A stretch of 64,000 nt of DNA. Origin: an uncultured Prevotellaceae bacterium (lineage in GTDB: Bacteria; Bacteroidota; Bacteroidia; Bacteroidales; Bacteroidaceae). Location of the stretch: the NCBI GenBank assembly GCA_902776545.1, contig CACYQO010000012.1, positions 1 to 64,000 of the forward strand, in the 5' to 3' direction. Position numbers and translations under genes: made by a program. A model generated the notes under the pieces. It was not told the origin of the DNA, ran no database searches, and saw nothing but the letters and a program-made list of their open reading frames with translations. Positions 9,619 to 18,560 of this stretch are shown piece after piece; the first letter of the stretch is position 1, and the number at the start of each line of letters is the position of its first letter.

Positions 9619-10935
9619 TTACGATTGTTTACTTTGGCTGTCGTTCTTAGGACGATGATGACGTTTCTTCTTTTTAGCGCCATCCTGACCCTTGGCCTTG
9701 GATTTTGCCTGACTGTTCTGACCGTTACCCTTCGAGTGCCAACGGCCATGACGACGGGTGTCAGAACGTTTCTTCTCCCGTTTGGTATAGACGGGTGCCT
9801 CACCGAGTCCTTCGGGCAGAGGCGTCTTCTCCACCTCCTTACCCAGGAAATGCTCAATCTGCTGGAAACGGAAGATGTCTGCCTCGCTGATGAAAGTGAT
9901 GGCCTCTCCGTCACGGTCTGCACGGGCCGTACGACCAATACGGTGGACATAGTCCTCAGCATCATGGGGGACATCGTAGTTGATGACGGTGCGGATGTCG
10001 TCGATGTCAATACCACGGGCCACGATGTCTGTGGCCACAAGCACATCCGTCTGTCCTGCCTTGAAACGGTACATCACCTCATCACGCTCCTGTTGGGAGA
10101 GGTCTGAGTGCATCTGGTCGCAGTTGATGTGCATCTGTTTCAGGCTTCGGGTTATCTCCTTCACCTTCTCTTTCTTGCCGGAGAAGATGATGACACGCTG
10201 CAGGTCGCCTTTTTTGAAGATGTGGTTGATGATTTTCAGTTTCTGGGGATCATAGCAGACGTAGGCACTCTGGCGGATCTTCTCTGCAGGCTTGGAAACG
10301 GCAATCTTCACCTCCACAGGGTTGTGGAGCAGGGTGACGGCCAGTTCACGGATCTTCGGCGGCATCGTGGCAGAGAACATGATACGCTGACACGACTGCG
10401 GCAGCTGCTGCACGATCTTCAAGATGTCGTCGATGAATCCCATGTCGAGCATCCGGTCTGCCTCGTCGAGCACGAAGAAGCTGCAACGGGAGAGATCGAG
10501 GTTTCCCACTTTCAGATGACTGAGCAGCCGTCCGGGTGTGGCGATGAGCACATCGGCACCAAGACGCATGCCACGCAGTTCCTGTTCATAGCGTCCTCCG
10601 TCGTTGCCACCATAGACAGCTACCGACGACACGCCGTCGAGATAATAGCCGAAGCCCTGCATGGCCTGGTCTATCTGCTGAGCCAGTTCACGGGTGGGGG
10701 ACATCACGACGCAGTTGATGGCATCCTTGGGAAAGTCGCCGTCATCTAATTGTGAGAGGATAGGCAGCAGATAGGCAGCGGTCTTACCCGTTCCCGTCTG
10801 TGCCACACCCAGCACGTCGTAGCCGTCGAGTATCTCAGGGATACAACGTTCCTGGATAGGGGTCATCTCGTCGAAACGCATGTCATAGAGCGCATCGAGG
10901 ATATTATCGTTCAGATATGTTTCTTCAAATTTCAC
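9619..10935 (-). CDS. DEAD-box ATP-dependent RNA helicase (RhlE-like)
   Basis: 438 residues. Both RecA-like lobes are intact: AQTGTGKTAAYLLP (Walker A), PTRELAQQ, DEADRMLDMGF (motif II), SAT (motif III), IIFSGKKEKV, ARGIDIDD and HRIGRTAR. The tail after residue ~375 is rich in Lys, Arg and Ser (KREKKRSDTRRHGRWHSKG), typical of RhlE-type helicases that remodel rRNA or structured mRNA. It lies between lptG-like and ispE in the same direction. Its start codon sits directly beside a T-rich repeat (10934-10979), so it may depend on upstream transcription. Confidence 0.93.
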   Translation of the reverse strand: MKFEETYLNDNILDALYDMRFDEMTPIQERCIPEILDGYDVLGVAQTGTGKTAAYLLPILSQLDDGDFPKDAINCVVMSPTRELAQQIDQAMQGFGYYLDGVSSVAVYGGNDGGRYEQELRGMRLGADVLIATPGRLLSHLKVGNLDLSRCSFFVLDEADRMLDMGFIDDILKIVQQLPQSCQRIMFSATMPPKIRELAVTLLHNPVEVKIAVSKPAEKIRQSAYVCYDPQKLKIINHIFKKGDLQRVIIFSGKKEKVKEITRSLKQMHINCDQMHSDLSQQERDEVMYRFKAGQTDVLVATDIVARGIDIDDIRTVINYDVPHDAEDYVHRIGRTARADRDGEAITFISEADIFRFQQIEHFLGKEVEKTPLPEGLGEAPVYTKREKKRSDTRRHGRWHSKGNGQNSQAKSKAKGQDGAKKKKRHHRPKNDSQSKQS

Positions 10936-10979
10936 TTTTTACTTTTTTACTTTTTCACCTTTTTACCTTTTTACCTTTA
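10934..10979. repeat. T-rich tandem repeat at the lptG/DEAD-helicase junction
   Basis: The junction consists of imperfect 7-9 base units of the type CTTTTTAC/CTTTTTCAC on the plus strand. Closely similar tracts sit at 12150-12206, 13337-13381 and 40873-40908. Confidence 0.75.
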
Positions 10980-12161
10980 ATTCGGCGCCTGTCTGTAGCA
11001 GAAATATGCGATGAAGGCATAGAGCACATTCGGCATCCATGCGGCAATGACCGGCGGTGTGTCGGCATTGATGGCAAACGTCGAACTGATGGTCTGCAGC
11101 AGGATATAGGAGAACGAGAGTGCCAGTCCTGTACCCAGATAGACGCCCATGCCACCTTTACGCTTCCTGCTGGACAGACTGACGCCGATCACTGTCAGGA
11201 TGAACGATGCAAAGGAGGTGGCGATACGTTTGTGATATTCCACCTCATACTGCACCACATTAGTAGAGCCACGCTCTATCTGCTTCGAGATGTACTGTCG
11301 CAGCTCGTCAGAGGTCAACGTCTCCTGCTGTCCGTCCGAATAGACCAGATCCATCGGCTCCATATGGATGATGGTGTCTATGACCGTTCCCGACTTGATC
11401 TCTTCGCGCAGACCTCTCAACGTTCGGATCTTGTAGTTCTGCGCCTTCCAGTGGTATCGGTCCTCGCTGATGGAGTCGTAGCGGATGGTAGAGGCGGTCA
11501 TGTGACTGACAAGTTTCTTCTTCTCAAACTTGTCGAGCGAGAAACCATAACCGCTCTTCGTGTTGTTGTCATACTGCTGAATATAGGCTATCACGCCTGG
11601 TCCCACCATCAACTGCACGTTACTGGCGGAGGTGATTTTCTTGTTGTTCTTGTACTTCGCCTCAAAATCCTGTCTGACGATCGTTCCATGAGGGATGATA
11701 TAGGAACCAAGGTAGTAGTTCACCAAGGCTATCAGAGCTGCAGAGAGTAAGTAGGGCCGCATCAACCGTTTAAAGCTCACGCCTGCCGCCAGCATCGCGA
11801 TGATCTCGGAGTTTCCTGCCAGCTTGGATGTAAAGAAGATGACGGCGATAAACACGAACAGCGGCGAGAAGAGGTTGGAGAAATAGGGCACGAAGTTGGC
11901 GTAGTAGTCAAAGACGACTGCCTTCAACGGCGCTCCTAAGGTCGTGAACTTCGACAGGTTCTCGTTGACGTCGAAGACAATGGCAATGGAGATGATAAGG
12001 ATGATGGAGTAGATATAGGTTCCGATGAACTTAGAGATGATATATCTGTCGAGGCGTGACAACAGCCGTAAGGGGTTCAGGTAACGCAACCAACGGAGAT
12101 TTTTCCGCAGGAAGCGTCCCGTCTTCCGGAACCATACTCTGATGTACTTACTCTTTTTCAT
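10977..12161 (-). CDS. LptF/LptG-type (YjgP/YjgQ) lipopolysaccharide export permease
   Basis: 394 residues. Membrane helices lie near the N-terminus (FIGTYIYSIILIISIAIVFD, ~45-65, then ~90-120 and ~135-160). A large periplasmic beta-jellyroll-type domain covers ~165-320, and further helices follow at the C-terminus (FASFILTVIGVSLSSRKRKG). This matches the YjgP/YjgQ permeases that work with LptB to extract lipopolysaccharide from the inner membrane. Whether it is the F or the G paralogue cannot be told here. It sits between tgt and the DEAD-box helicase, with T-rich repeats on both sides. Confidence 0.88.
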   Translation of the reverse strand: MKKSKYIRVWFRKTGRFLRKNLRWLRYLNPLRLLSRLDRYIISKFIGTYIYSIILIISIAIVFDVNENLSKFTTLGAPLKAVVFDYYANFVPYFSNLFSPLFVFIAVIFFTSKLAGNSEIIAMLAAGVSFKRLMRPYLLSAALIALVNYYLGSYIIPHGTIVRQDFEAKYKNNKKITSASNVQLMVGPGVIAYIQQYDNNTKSGYGFSLDKFEKKKLVSHMTASTIRYDSISEDRYHWKAQNYKIRTLRGLREEIKSGTVIDTIIHMEPMDLVYSDGQQETLTSDELRQYISKQIERGSTNVVQYEVEYHKRIATSFASFILTVIGVSLSSRKRKGGMGVYLGTGLALSFSYILLQTISSTFAINADTPPVIAAWMPNVLYAFIAYFCYRQAPN

Positions 12162-12206
12162 CCTTTTTACCTTTTCACTTTTTTACCTTTTCTTCTTTAC
12201 CTCCTC
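12150..12206. repeat. T-rich tandem repeat at the tgt/lptG junction
   Basis: Units of the CTTTTTACC/TTTTCACTT type fill the gap between tgt and the lptG-like gene and continue into the start of the latter. It is the same family as the other junctions of this cluster. Confidence 0.7.
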
Positions 12207-13339
12207 TTTCCTAATTGCTCAATGACGGACCGTTTCCACTGCACGAAGTCTCCTGCCACGATATGCTGACGGGCATCCGTCACCAGTCGCAGGTAGAAGG
12301 CGAGGTTGTGGATCGAGGCAATCTGCATGGCCAGCAGTTCCTGAGCCTTGAAGAGATGATGGAGATAGGCCTTCGAGTGAATACGGTCTATCTCACACCC
12401 TTCAGGATCAATGGGCGAGAAGTCGTCCTCCCATTTCTTATTACGCATGTTCATCGTCCCTTCGTAGGTGAACAGCATGGCGTTACGGCCATTACGGGTT
12501 GGCATCACACAGTCGAACATGTCCACACCACGCTCGATGGCTTCGAGGATGTTCTGCGGCGTACCCACACCCATCAGATAACGGGGCCGGTCCTTCGGCA
12601 GGATCTCATTCACCACCTCGATCATGTCATACATCACCTCCGTCGGCTCTCCCACAGCCAGTCCGCCAATGGATGCGCCCCCTCCATCGTTCAACCTGGT
12701 CAGCATATCACACACATGCTTGGCAGCATCCTGACGCAGATCCTTATAGGTACAGCCCTGCACGATGGGGAACAACGTCTGGTTGTAGCCATAGAGAGGC
12801 TCAGTCTCGTTGAAACGCTTCACGCATCGTTCCAGCCAGCGCTGTGTCAGCCGCAGACTCTTTTCAGCATACTGGTAGTCGCTCTGTCCTGGAGGACACT
12901 CGTCGAAGGCCATCATGATGTCGGCGCCTATCACACGTTGGGTGTCCATCACATTCTCCGGCGTGAAGATATGCCGCGAGCCGTCGATGTGGCTCTGGAA
13001 CTCACAGCCCTCCTCACGCAACTTACGGATGCCTGTCAGCGAGAATACCTGAAATCCGCCTGAGTCTGTCAGTATCGGACGGTCCCAGGTGTTGAACTTG
13101 TGCAGTCCGCCAGCCTTACGCAAGATGTCAAGACCTGGACGCAGATAGAGATGATAGGTGTTGCCGAGGATGATCTGTGCCTTCACCTGTTCCCGCAGTT
13201 CGGAGAAATGCACACCTTTCACGCTGCCCACCGTACCGACGGGCATAAAAATCGGCGTCTGGATCGGACCATGAGCAGTCTGTATCAGACCAGCCCTGGC
13301 GTTACTATTCGCATCTGTATGTTGTACTTCGAACGTCAC
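12197..13339 (-). CDS. tgt: tRNA-guanine (queuine) transglycosylase
   Basis: 380 residues. It exchanges guanine-34 for a queuosine precursor in tRNAs with GUN anticodons. The TIM-barrel signature is clear: GTVGSVKGV, ILGNTYHLYLRPG, LTDSGGFQVFSL with the catalytic Asp, GGLAVGE and YLMGVGTP, plus the second catalytic Asp in VDMFDCVMPTRNGRNA. The region corresponding to the CxCxxC zinc site contains only one cysteine (EGCEIDRIHSKAYLHHL), although the later His (IASIHNLAFY) is kept. Lon lies 12 bases upstream with a repeat at the junction. Confidence 0.94.
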   Translation of the reverse strand: MTFEVQHTDANSNARAGLIQTAHGPIQTPIFMPVGTVGSVKGVHFSELREQVKAQIILGNTYHLYLRPGLDILRKAGGLHKFNTWDRPILTDSGGFQVFSLTGIRKLREEGCEFQSHIDGSRHIFTPENVMDTQRVIGADIMMAFDECPPGQSDYQYAEKSLRLTQRWLERCVKRFNETEPLYGYNQTLFPIVQGCTYKDLRQDAAKHVCDMLTRLNDGGGASIGGLAVGEPTEVMYDMIEVVNEILPKDRPRYLMGVGTPQNILEAIERGVDMFDCVMPTRNGRNAMLFTYEGTMNMRNKKWEDDFSPIDPEGCEIDRIHSKAYLHHLFKAQELLAMQIASIHNLAFYLRLVTDARQHIVAGDFVQWKRSVIEQLGKRR

Positions 13340-13381
13340 TTTTTCACCTTTTCACTTTTTTACCTTTTCACCTTTCTCCTC
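13337..13381. repeat. T-rich tandem repeat spanning the lon stop and tgt start
   Basis: Units of TTTTCACC and CTTTTTTACC occupy the lon-tgt gap and extend into lon, where they encode its last residues (KGEKVKK). Confidence 0.75.
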
Positions 13382-15922
13382 TTCCTCGGGGATCGTAAAG
13401 TCGAGCGGATGCTCCACGATTTCATTGGTGAGGGCGAAGTCCCACACGTCCTGCACGTTCTCCACATAGTGGAAGGTCACACCCTTCAGATAGACATCGG
13501 GAATCTCGTTGATGTCCTTCTCGTTCTCACGACACATCACAATATCCGTGATGCCGGCACGTTTGGCAGCGAGGATCTTCTCCTTGATACCACCCACAGG
13601 GAGCACCTTTCCACGCAGCGTGATCTCACCTGTCATCGCCGTGTTCTTGCGCACCTTCCTCTGGGTGAGGGCAGAGGCAATGCTGGTAGCGATGGTGATA
13701 CCTGCCGACGGTCCGTCCTTCGGCGTCGCTCCCTCTGGCACGTGGATATGGATGTTCCAGTTGTCGAAGATGCGGTAGTCGATATTCAGCTTCTCGGCAT
13801 GGGCCTTCACATACTCTAATGCCAAGATGGCACTCTCCTTCATCACATCACCCAGGTTACCCGTCAGCGTGAGTTTTGCACCTTTTCCTTTCGAGAGCGA
13901 GGTCTCGATAAAGAGGATCTCACCGCCGACACTCGTCCAGGCCAGACCTGTGACGACGCCTGCATAGTCGTTGCCCTGATAGATATCGCGATAGAACGGG
14001 GGTTTTCCTAAGAGATCCTCAATCTCCGTAGGCGTAATCTTCTGATAGCGGTTGCTTTCCCCTCCTAAGTTAGGAGGGGTGCCGTTAGGCGGGGTGGTCT
14101 GAACGCCCTCTGTCTGCCGCCCGTGTATGCTCTGATCCGCCTCCATCTGCCGCTTAAACGCAATCTTCCTCAGCGCCTTGTCAATCTGCTTCTCCAACTG
14201 CCTGACGCCACTCTCCCTCGTGTACCGCTCGATAATCATCTCAATAGCCGCCTTATTAAACGTCGGCTTCTTTCCTCTTTCCTCGTTCCTCTTTCCTCGA
14301 TAATCCAATCCTGTATTCTCCAGTTCTCTCGGTATCAAGTGTCGCTTCGCGATTTCGTACTTTTCCTCTGTGATATAGCCACTTACCTCAATCACTTCCA
14401 TACGGTCGAGTAGGGGACGGGGAATCGTGCTGAGGTTATTGGCCGTAGCGATGAAGAGCACCTTCGACAGGTCGTAGTCCACATCGAGATAGTTGTCGTG
14501 GAAGGCATTGTTCTGTTCAGGGTCGAGCACTTCAAGCAGGGCAGAGGCAGGGTCGCCGTTGTGCGTCATCTGCGTCACCTTGTCGATTTCATCGAGGATG
14601 AACACGGGATTGCTCGATCCGGCCTTCTGGATGCTCTTGATGATACGGCCAGGCATGGCACCGATATACGTACGGCGGTGACCACGGATCTCAGCCTCGT
14701 CGTGCAAACCACCCAACGACATACGCACATACTTACGTTTCATGGCCGAAGCGATGCTCTTACCCAATGAGGTCTTGCCGACACCCGGAGGACCGTAGAG
14801 GCAGATAATCGGGCTTTTCAGGTCACCCCTCAAGGCAAGCACAGCCATATATTCGAGGATACGCTCCTTCACCTTCTCCATGCCGTAGTGGTCCTGATCG
14901 AGGATCTTCTGCGCACGCTTCAGGTTCAGGTCGTCATGCGTATATTCGCCCCAAGGCAGGCTGACGAAGGTCTGCAGATAGTTCAGCTGCACGTTGAAAT
15001 CGGGACTCTGCGGATTCAGGTTGTCCAGCTTGTCGGCCTCCTTATAGAACACCTTACTTACCTCATACGGCCATTTCTTTCCCTCGGCCTTGCGCAGCAG
15101 TTCACGCTTCTCGGGCGTCGACTCGCCGTTGCCCATTTCCGCCTGCAGGTTCTTGATCTGCTGCTGGAGGAAGTAGTTACGCTGCTGCTCGTCGATGTCC
15201 TCACGTGTCTTGTTGCGGATGTCGGCCTTCAGGTTCTGGAGGTTGATCTCACGGTTCAGGATCTTCATCACACTGAACAGTCGCTCCTTCACGTGTTCCA
15301 TTTCCAGCAGGGCCATCTTCTCCTTCACGGGGAACGGCATGTTCGAACAGACGAAGTTCAGGGCCATCACGTTGTTGGAGATGTTCTTCACGGCGAACGT
15401 TGCCTCGTCAGGGATATCCTCGCTGACGCTGATATACTGGCTCACCATGTTGCGGAGATCTTCAATGGCCGTCTTGAACTCACGGTCTTTCTTCTCCGGC
15501 TCGATGTCTTCCAGCTGTTCCACGATGCCTTCGAGATAGGGAGTGGTCTTCACGATCTTATCCAGACGGAAACGACCTAAGGCCTGGATGATAGTGGTCA
15601 GGTTGCCGTTGGGCAGTGTCAACTGTTTCATCACCTTGCCATAGACACCAATCTCATAGAGATCCTCCTGCACGGGGAAGTCCACATCAGGGTCACGCTG
15701 GCATACAATGCCGATGACTTGGCCAGTCTTCTCGGCTTTCTGCACTAATTTCTTACTCGAATCACGGCCGATGAGGATAGGGGAGACCACCCCTGGGAAC
15801 AGCACAAGGTTTCTCACGGCGAGGATGGGTACCGACTGCGGTACATGCACGTTGAGCAGGTCTTTCAGGTCTCCGTCAACGTCTGCAATCATCTGAAATG
15901 CGTTATTATTCTGATTACTCAT
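13352..15922 (-). CDS. lon: ATP-dependent Lon protease
   Basis: 856 residues. N-terminal substrate-binding domain (~35-240), coiled-coil region, AAA+ module with [15 protein letters not shown] and LDEIDKV, and a C-terminal serine-lysine protease domain with DGPSAGIT. It degrades misfolded and regulatory proteins. Two stretches look like insertions made of repeats: a Lys/Arg/Glu segment ([15 protein letters not shown] 14269-14306) and a segment reading [17 protein letters not shown], encoded by a dispersed palindromic element at 14059-14104. Both sit between the AAA+ module and the protease domain and stay in frame. The tail [11 protein letters not shown] comes from a T-rich repeat. A TAACTTTG -7 element lies upstream. 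Confidence 0.95.
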   Translation of the reverse strand: MSNQNNNAFQMIADVDGDLKDLLNVHVPQSVPILAVRNLVLFPGVVSPILIGRDSSKKLVQKAEKTGQVIGIVCQRDPDVDFPVQEDLYEIGVYGKVMKQLTLPNGNLTTIIQALGRFRLDKIVKTTPYLEGIVEQLEDIEPEKKDREFKTAIEDLRNMVSQYISVSEDIPDEATFAVKNISNNVMALNFVCSNMPFPVKEKMALLEMEHVKERLFSVMKILNREINLQNLKADIRNKTREDIDEQQRNYFLQQQIKNLQAEMGNGESTPEKRELLRKAEGKKWPYEVSKVFYKEADKLDNLNPQSPDFNVQLNYLQTFVSLPWGEYTHDDLNLKRAQKILDQDHYGMEKVKERILEYMAVLALRGDLKSPIICLYGPPGVGKTSLGKSIASAMKRKYVRMSLGGLHDEAEIRGHRRTYIGAMPGRIIKSIQKAGSSNPVFILDEIDKVTQMTHNGDPASALLEVLDPEQNNAFHDNYLDVDYDLSKVLFIATANNLSTIPRPLLDRMEVIEVSGYITEEKYEIAKRHLIPRELENTGLDYRGKRNEERGKKPTFNKAAIEMIIERYTRESGVRQLEKQIDKALRKIAFKRQMEADQSIHGRQTEGVQTTPPNGTPPNLGGESNRYQKITPTEIEDLLGKPPFYRDIYQGNDYAGVVTGLAWTSVGGEILFIETSLSKGKGAKLTLTGNLGDVMKESAILALEYVKAHAEKLNIDYRIFDNWNIHIHVPEGATPKDGPSAGITIATSIASALTQRKVRKNTAMTGEITLRGKVLPVGGIKEKILAAKRAGITDIVMCRENEKDINEIPDVYLKGVTFHYVENVQDVWDFALTNEIVEHPLDFTIPEEEEKGEKVKK
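14059..14104. repeat. Dispersed palindromic element inside lon
   Basis: A stem of CCCCTCC, TAAGTTA, GGAGGGG is followed by GGCGGGGTGGTCTGAA. The same stem-plus-tail sequence occurs at 17635-17731, 31936-31974, 52833-52927 and 63413-63480. Here it is read in frame as part of Lon. Confidence 0.85.
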
Positions 15923-15960
15923 ATTTACTTTTTTGCCTTATTATTCTAACAAATTGGCTG

Positions 15961-15968
15961 CAAAGTTA
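15961..15968 (-). promoter_or_regulatory. -7 element upstream of lon
   Basis: TAACTTTG on the minus strand, about 38 bases before the lon ATG. No good TTG is seen at the expected distance, so the promoter is only partly supported. Confidence 0.5.
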
Positions 15969-16043
15969 CGAAAAAAGCCACAGATTCCACCTATTTATAT
16001 TATTAATCTGTGTTAATCCATGCATTCTATGACTTAAAATAAG

Positions 16044-16051
16044 TATCTTTG
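16044..16051 (+). promoter_or_regulatory. -7 element upstream of the tRNA methyltransferase
   Basis: TATCTTTG ends 10 bases before the ATG at 16062, giving a very short leader. No clear -33 TTG is present. Confidence 0.5.
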
Positions 16052-16061
16052 CAGACTGAAA

Positions 16062-16772
16062 ATGGCAAACGGATACTTCCAATTCAAACAATTCACCGTC
16101 CGTCAGCAGCATTGTGCGATGAAAGTCGGCACCGATGGAACCCTCCTGGGGGCCTGGGCTAAGGCGTCTGCAGGTCCATGCCGCGTGCTGGATGTCGGCA
16201 CAGGCACTGGACTCATCGCCCTGATGATGGCCCAGCGCTATCCGGAGGCTCAGGTCGTAGCCATAGACATCGATGAAAAGGCGGTCTTTCAGGCTCAGGA
16301 GAACGTCACGGCATCGCCATTTGCCGACCGGATTCTGGTCTTGGAGGCTGATGTCCAGACATTTGCGGATTCGGAAAAGTTCGATTCCATCGTCTGCAAT
16401 CCGCCGTTTTTCGAGGATTCACTCGTCTGTCCTGATCCCCAGCGCACGGAGGCACGCCATACTGTCTCGTTGGGTTATCGTCAGCTCATGGAATCTGCCT
16501 TCAGACTACTCAAAGACGACGGACGATTTTCGGTCATCATTCCTGCCGACTGCCGTTCGCGTCTGGAGAGCGAGGCACGCCTCCGAGGGTTCTTCATCAG
16601 CCGTCTCTGCAGCGTTCAGACTACACCCAAGAAAGCACCAAAGCGTTACTTGATTGAATTTACAAAACATCCTGTCAATGAGATAGATATCACTAACGGC
16701 ATACTCGAATCTTCGCCCCAAGTCAGGAGCGATTGGTATCGTGAACTGACTCAAGAATTCTACATCAAATGA
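16062..16772 (+). CDS. TrmN6/YfiC-type tRNA1(Val) adenine-37 N6-methyltransferase
   Basis: 236 residues. A class I SAM methyltransferase: DVGTGTGLIALMMAQRYP (motif I), VAIDIDEKAV (motif II) and the N6-adenine motif NPPF in SIVCNPPFFEDS. The N-terminal FKQFTVRQQHCAMKVGTDGT block is characteristic of the YfiC/TrmN6 family, which methylates A37 of tRNA1(Val). Its stop overlaps the start of the following amidase gene by four bases, so the two are co-translated. Confidence 0.88.
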   Translation: MANGYFQFKQFTVRQQHCAMKVGTDGTLLGAWAKASAGPCRVLDVGTGTGLIALMMAQRYPEAQVVAIDIDEKAVFQAQENVTASPFADRILVLEADVQTFADSEKFDSIVCNPPFFEDSLVCPDPQRTEARHTVSLGYRQLMESAFRLLKDDGRFSVIIPADCRSRLESEARLRGFFISRLCSVQTTPKKAPKRYLIEFTKHPVNEIDITNGILESSPQVRSDWYRELTQEFYIK

Positions 16773-17596
16773 AGACAACCATCATACAACTTGACATCGA
16801 GTGGGGTAGTCCCCTTGCGAACATCCGTCGTGTGGAGCGCCTCATGGCCGAAGCCCCAGGCAGCGACCTCTACGTTCTGCCCGAAATGTGGAGTACCGGC
16901 TTCGCCACAGAACCCGATGGAATCGCCGAATCCGAATCCACCAGCGTCTCCTTGTCCTGGATGCGCACCACCGCCCGCCGCCTCCATTGCGCCATTTCCG
17001 GCAGCCTCGCCATCGCTTTGAGTAATCATAAAGTTCAAAGTTCTTCGCAGAGCGAAGCGGCAAAGCCGAGCGCAAAGCTCAAAGTTCAAAGTTACGTCAA
17101 TCGTCATTATTTCATCGACGGCCGTTCTGGCAACGAGACATATTATGATAAACACCATCTCTTCACTTACGGTCACGAAGACCGTTACTATCAGCCTGGC
17201 TCGTCCCATTCCATCGTAGAATACTGTGGTTTCCGCATCCTGCTGCTGACCTGCTATGACCTGCGTTTCCCCGTCTGGAGCCGTTATTCCGACGCCCTCC
17301 AGTACGATGCCATCATCGCCGTAGCCAACTGGCCTGAGAGTCGTCAGAATGCCTGGCAGATCCTCACACGAGCCCGTGCCATGGAGAATCAGGCTTATCT
17401 CATCGGCTGCAACCGTGTGGGCGACGACGAGTATTCCCATTACCGTGGCCTGAGTGCCATCATCAGTCCCATCGGCAAGACGCTCGCCAGTTGCCAGCCA
17501 AACAAAGAACAGACCGTCTCCTTCACTCTCGATCTGGAAACGGTCTGCCATCAACGTTCAAAATTCAAGGTCCTCGATGATCGCGATATCCGGTAG
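16769..17596 (+). CDS. Nitrilase-superfamily amidase (omega-amidase YafV-like)
   Basis: 275 residues. The carbon-nitrogen hydrolase triad is visible: Glu in LPEMWSTGF, Lys in YDKHHLFTYG and Cys in LLTCYDLRFPVW. The SRYSDALQYDAIIAVANWP block fits omega-amidase/YafV-type enzymes that hydrolyse 2-oxoglutaramate or similar amides. An odd segment (roughly SNHKVQSSSQSEAAKPSAKL, DNA 17030-17093) sits about 90 residues in, before the lysine motif. It is encoded by a palindromic repeat, with a near-identical core at 63424-63455, so it looks like an in-frame insertion in a surface loop. Translationally coupled to the methyltransferase upstream. Confidence 0.88.
   Translation: MKTTIIQLDIEWGSPLANIRRVERLMAEAPGSDLYVLPEMWSTGFATEPDGIAESESTSVSLSWMRTTARRLHCAISGSLAIALSNHKVQSSSQSEAAKPSAKLKVQSYVNRHYFIDGRSGNETYYDKHHLFTYGHEDRYYQPGSSHSIVEYCGFRILLLTCYDLRFPVWSRYSDALQYDAIIAVANWPESRQNAWQILTRARAMENQAYLIGCNRVGDDEYSHYRGLSAIISPIGKTLASCQPNKEQTVSFTLDLETVCHQRSKFKVLDDRDIR
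17030..17093. repeat. In-frame palindromic insertion in the amidase gene
   Basis: Short direct repeats (AAAGTTCAAAG) flank a 32-base core (17041-17072) holding two hairpins: TTCGC-AGA-GCGAA and CGGC-AAA-GCCG. The same core, with a compensatory C-G to T-A change in the first stem, occurs at 63424-63455. Confidence 0.85.
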
Positions 17597-17634
17597 TCCG
17601 AGCGAGTGGGAGTCAGAGGGAATCTGTGTTATTT

Positions 17635-17731
17635 CTCCCCCTAAGTTAGGGGGAGCCAGAGGGGGTCTGAAGAAGCGCATAGTCTGAGGCTGTTCAGACC
17701 ACCCCTAACCCCTCCTGACTCAGGAGGGGAG
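17635..17731. repeat. Composite palindromic repeat, probably a bidirectional terminator
   Basis: Left half: CTCCCCCTAAGTTAGGGGGA then GCCAGAGGGGGTCTGAA. Right half, inverted: TTCAGACCACCCC then TAACCCCTCCTGACTCAGGA. It lies between two convergent genes. The same composite, in the other orientation, is at 52833-52927. Confidence 0.85.
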
Positions 17732-17735
17732 GAGA

Positions 17736-18380
17736 TTACCCTCCAGCTCCGGGACGCTCATCGTCGTCGTCACCGTTGCCGCCAGTGTTCGTACCACCAC
17801 TGTTCGTACCACCGCCGCTCTGTGTGTTGCTGCCATTGCCGCCACCACTTGCGCCGTCAGCTGCCGGTGCCAGCACATAGCTGATCGGCGTCTTCTTCTG
17901 CACGCGACGCTGCTTGCCATTAATCGTGCGCACTTCACTCTCTACGAGATACCCGAACACGAACACGCACTGCTCCTTGAAAGCGCGGCTCGTAAGTTTT
18001 TCACCCTTCACGTTTTCCGGTGTGAAGTTAATGCGGATGCCGTTGATCATCGCATCGGCACCAGTGGCTACGGCCGTCTCGACGTCGTTCTTGCCGAGGC
18101 CCTGACCGTCCACGCTGGGTGAGAACGTGCCGAAGCCGTCGAGCTTCACGGGCTGGCCTTCGCGCAGCAGGTGTACGAGGCACTTCACCATTTCGCCCAG
18201 CACCAGGTTGCACATCTCCTCAGAGGAGATCTTACCGTGCTCCATCATGTGTTTTGCCAGACCCTTCAGGTTCAAGGGTTCCTTGGCATCGACCTCGGCG
18301 AAGTACTTACCGAAGGCCGTTGAGTCATCATTCGTGTTCTGACGAAGGTTGATGACCATTGGAATGTTAGATCTTGCCAT
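17736..18380 (-). CDS. HU-family DNA-binding protein with Gly/Asn-rich tail
   Basis: 214 residues. The first ~125 resemble the HU/IHF-like fold of Bacteroidetes 'HU family' proteins, including VKLDGFGTFSPSV and GIRINFTPE. Residues ~165-214 are low complexity (Gly, Asn, Ser, Thr, then DDDDERPGAGG), which classical HU lacks. Proteins of this kind travel in Bacteroidales with smalltalk proteins and a cell-wall hydrolase, as they do here. It has its own strong promoter (18461-18491). A role in local DNA architecture or element regulation is inferred. Confidence 0.8.
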   Translation of the reverse strand: MARSNIPMVINLRQNTNDDSTAFGKYFAEVDAKEPLNLKGLAKHMMEHGKISSEEMCNLVLGEMVKCLVHLLREGQPVKLDGFGTFSPSVDGQGLGKNDVETAVATGADAMINGIRINFTPENVKGEKLTSRAFKEQCVFVFGYLVESEVRTINGKQRRVQKKTPISYVLAPAADGASGGGNGSNTQSGGGTNSGGTNTGGNGDDDDERPGAGG

Positions 18381-18532
18381 ACTGTTTAATTTTTTATGGT
18401 ATTAAATTATTATGCCAGCGTCTGCTCGGGCCCTCTGGCTACCCCTTTTTAATTACGCTACAAAGTTACTACTTTTTTCTGAATTACGCAAGCTTTTGAC
18501 CAATTAATTTTGTTAAATAATATCAACAAATC
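18381..18532. other. Intergenic region upstream of the HU-like gene
   Basis: Contains the HU promoter (TTG 18491-18489, 20-base spacer, TAACTTTG 18468-18461) and a leader of about 80 bases with a pyrimidine-rich segment. No further gene is seen. Confidence 0.6.
18461..18491 (-). promoter_or_regulatory. Promoter for the HU-like gene
   Basis: TTG, a 20-base spacer and TAACTTTG. The block 18457-18483 (TTCAGAAAAAAG, then TAGTAACTTTGTAGC) is nearly identical to blocks in the promoters at 19606-19632 and 56327-56353. Confidence 0.85.
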
Positions 18533-18560
18533 TCACAACAGGGACTGTCCCTTTTGTGAG
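18532..18560. repeat. 29-base palindrome at the 3' end of the M15 gene
   Basis: CTCACAA, then CAGGGAC-T-GTCCCTT, then TTGTGAG. It supplies the last codons and stop of the peptidase gene and shares the GGGAC-GTCCC core with the 51-base palindrome at 58623-58673. Confidence 0.75.
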
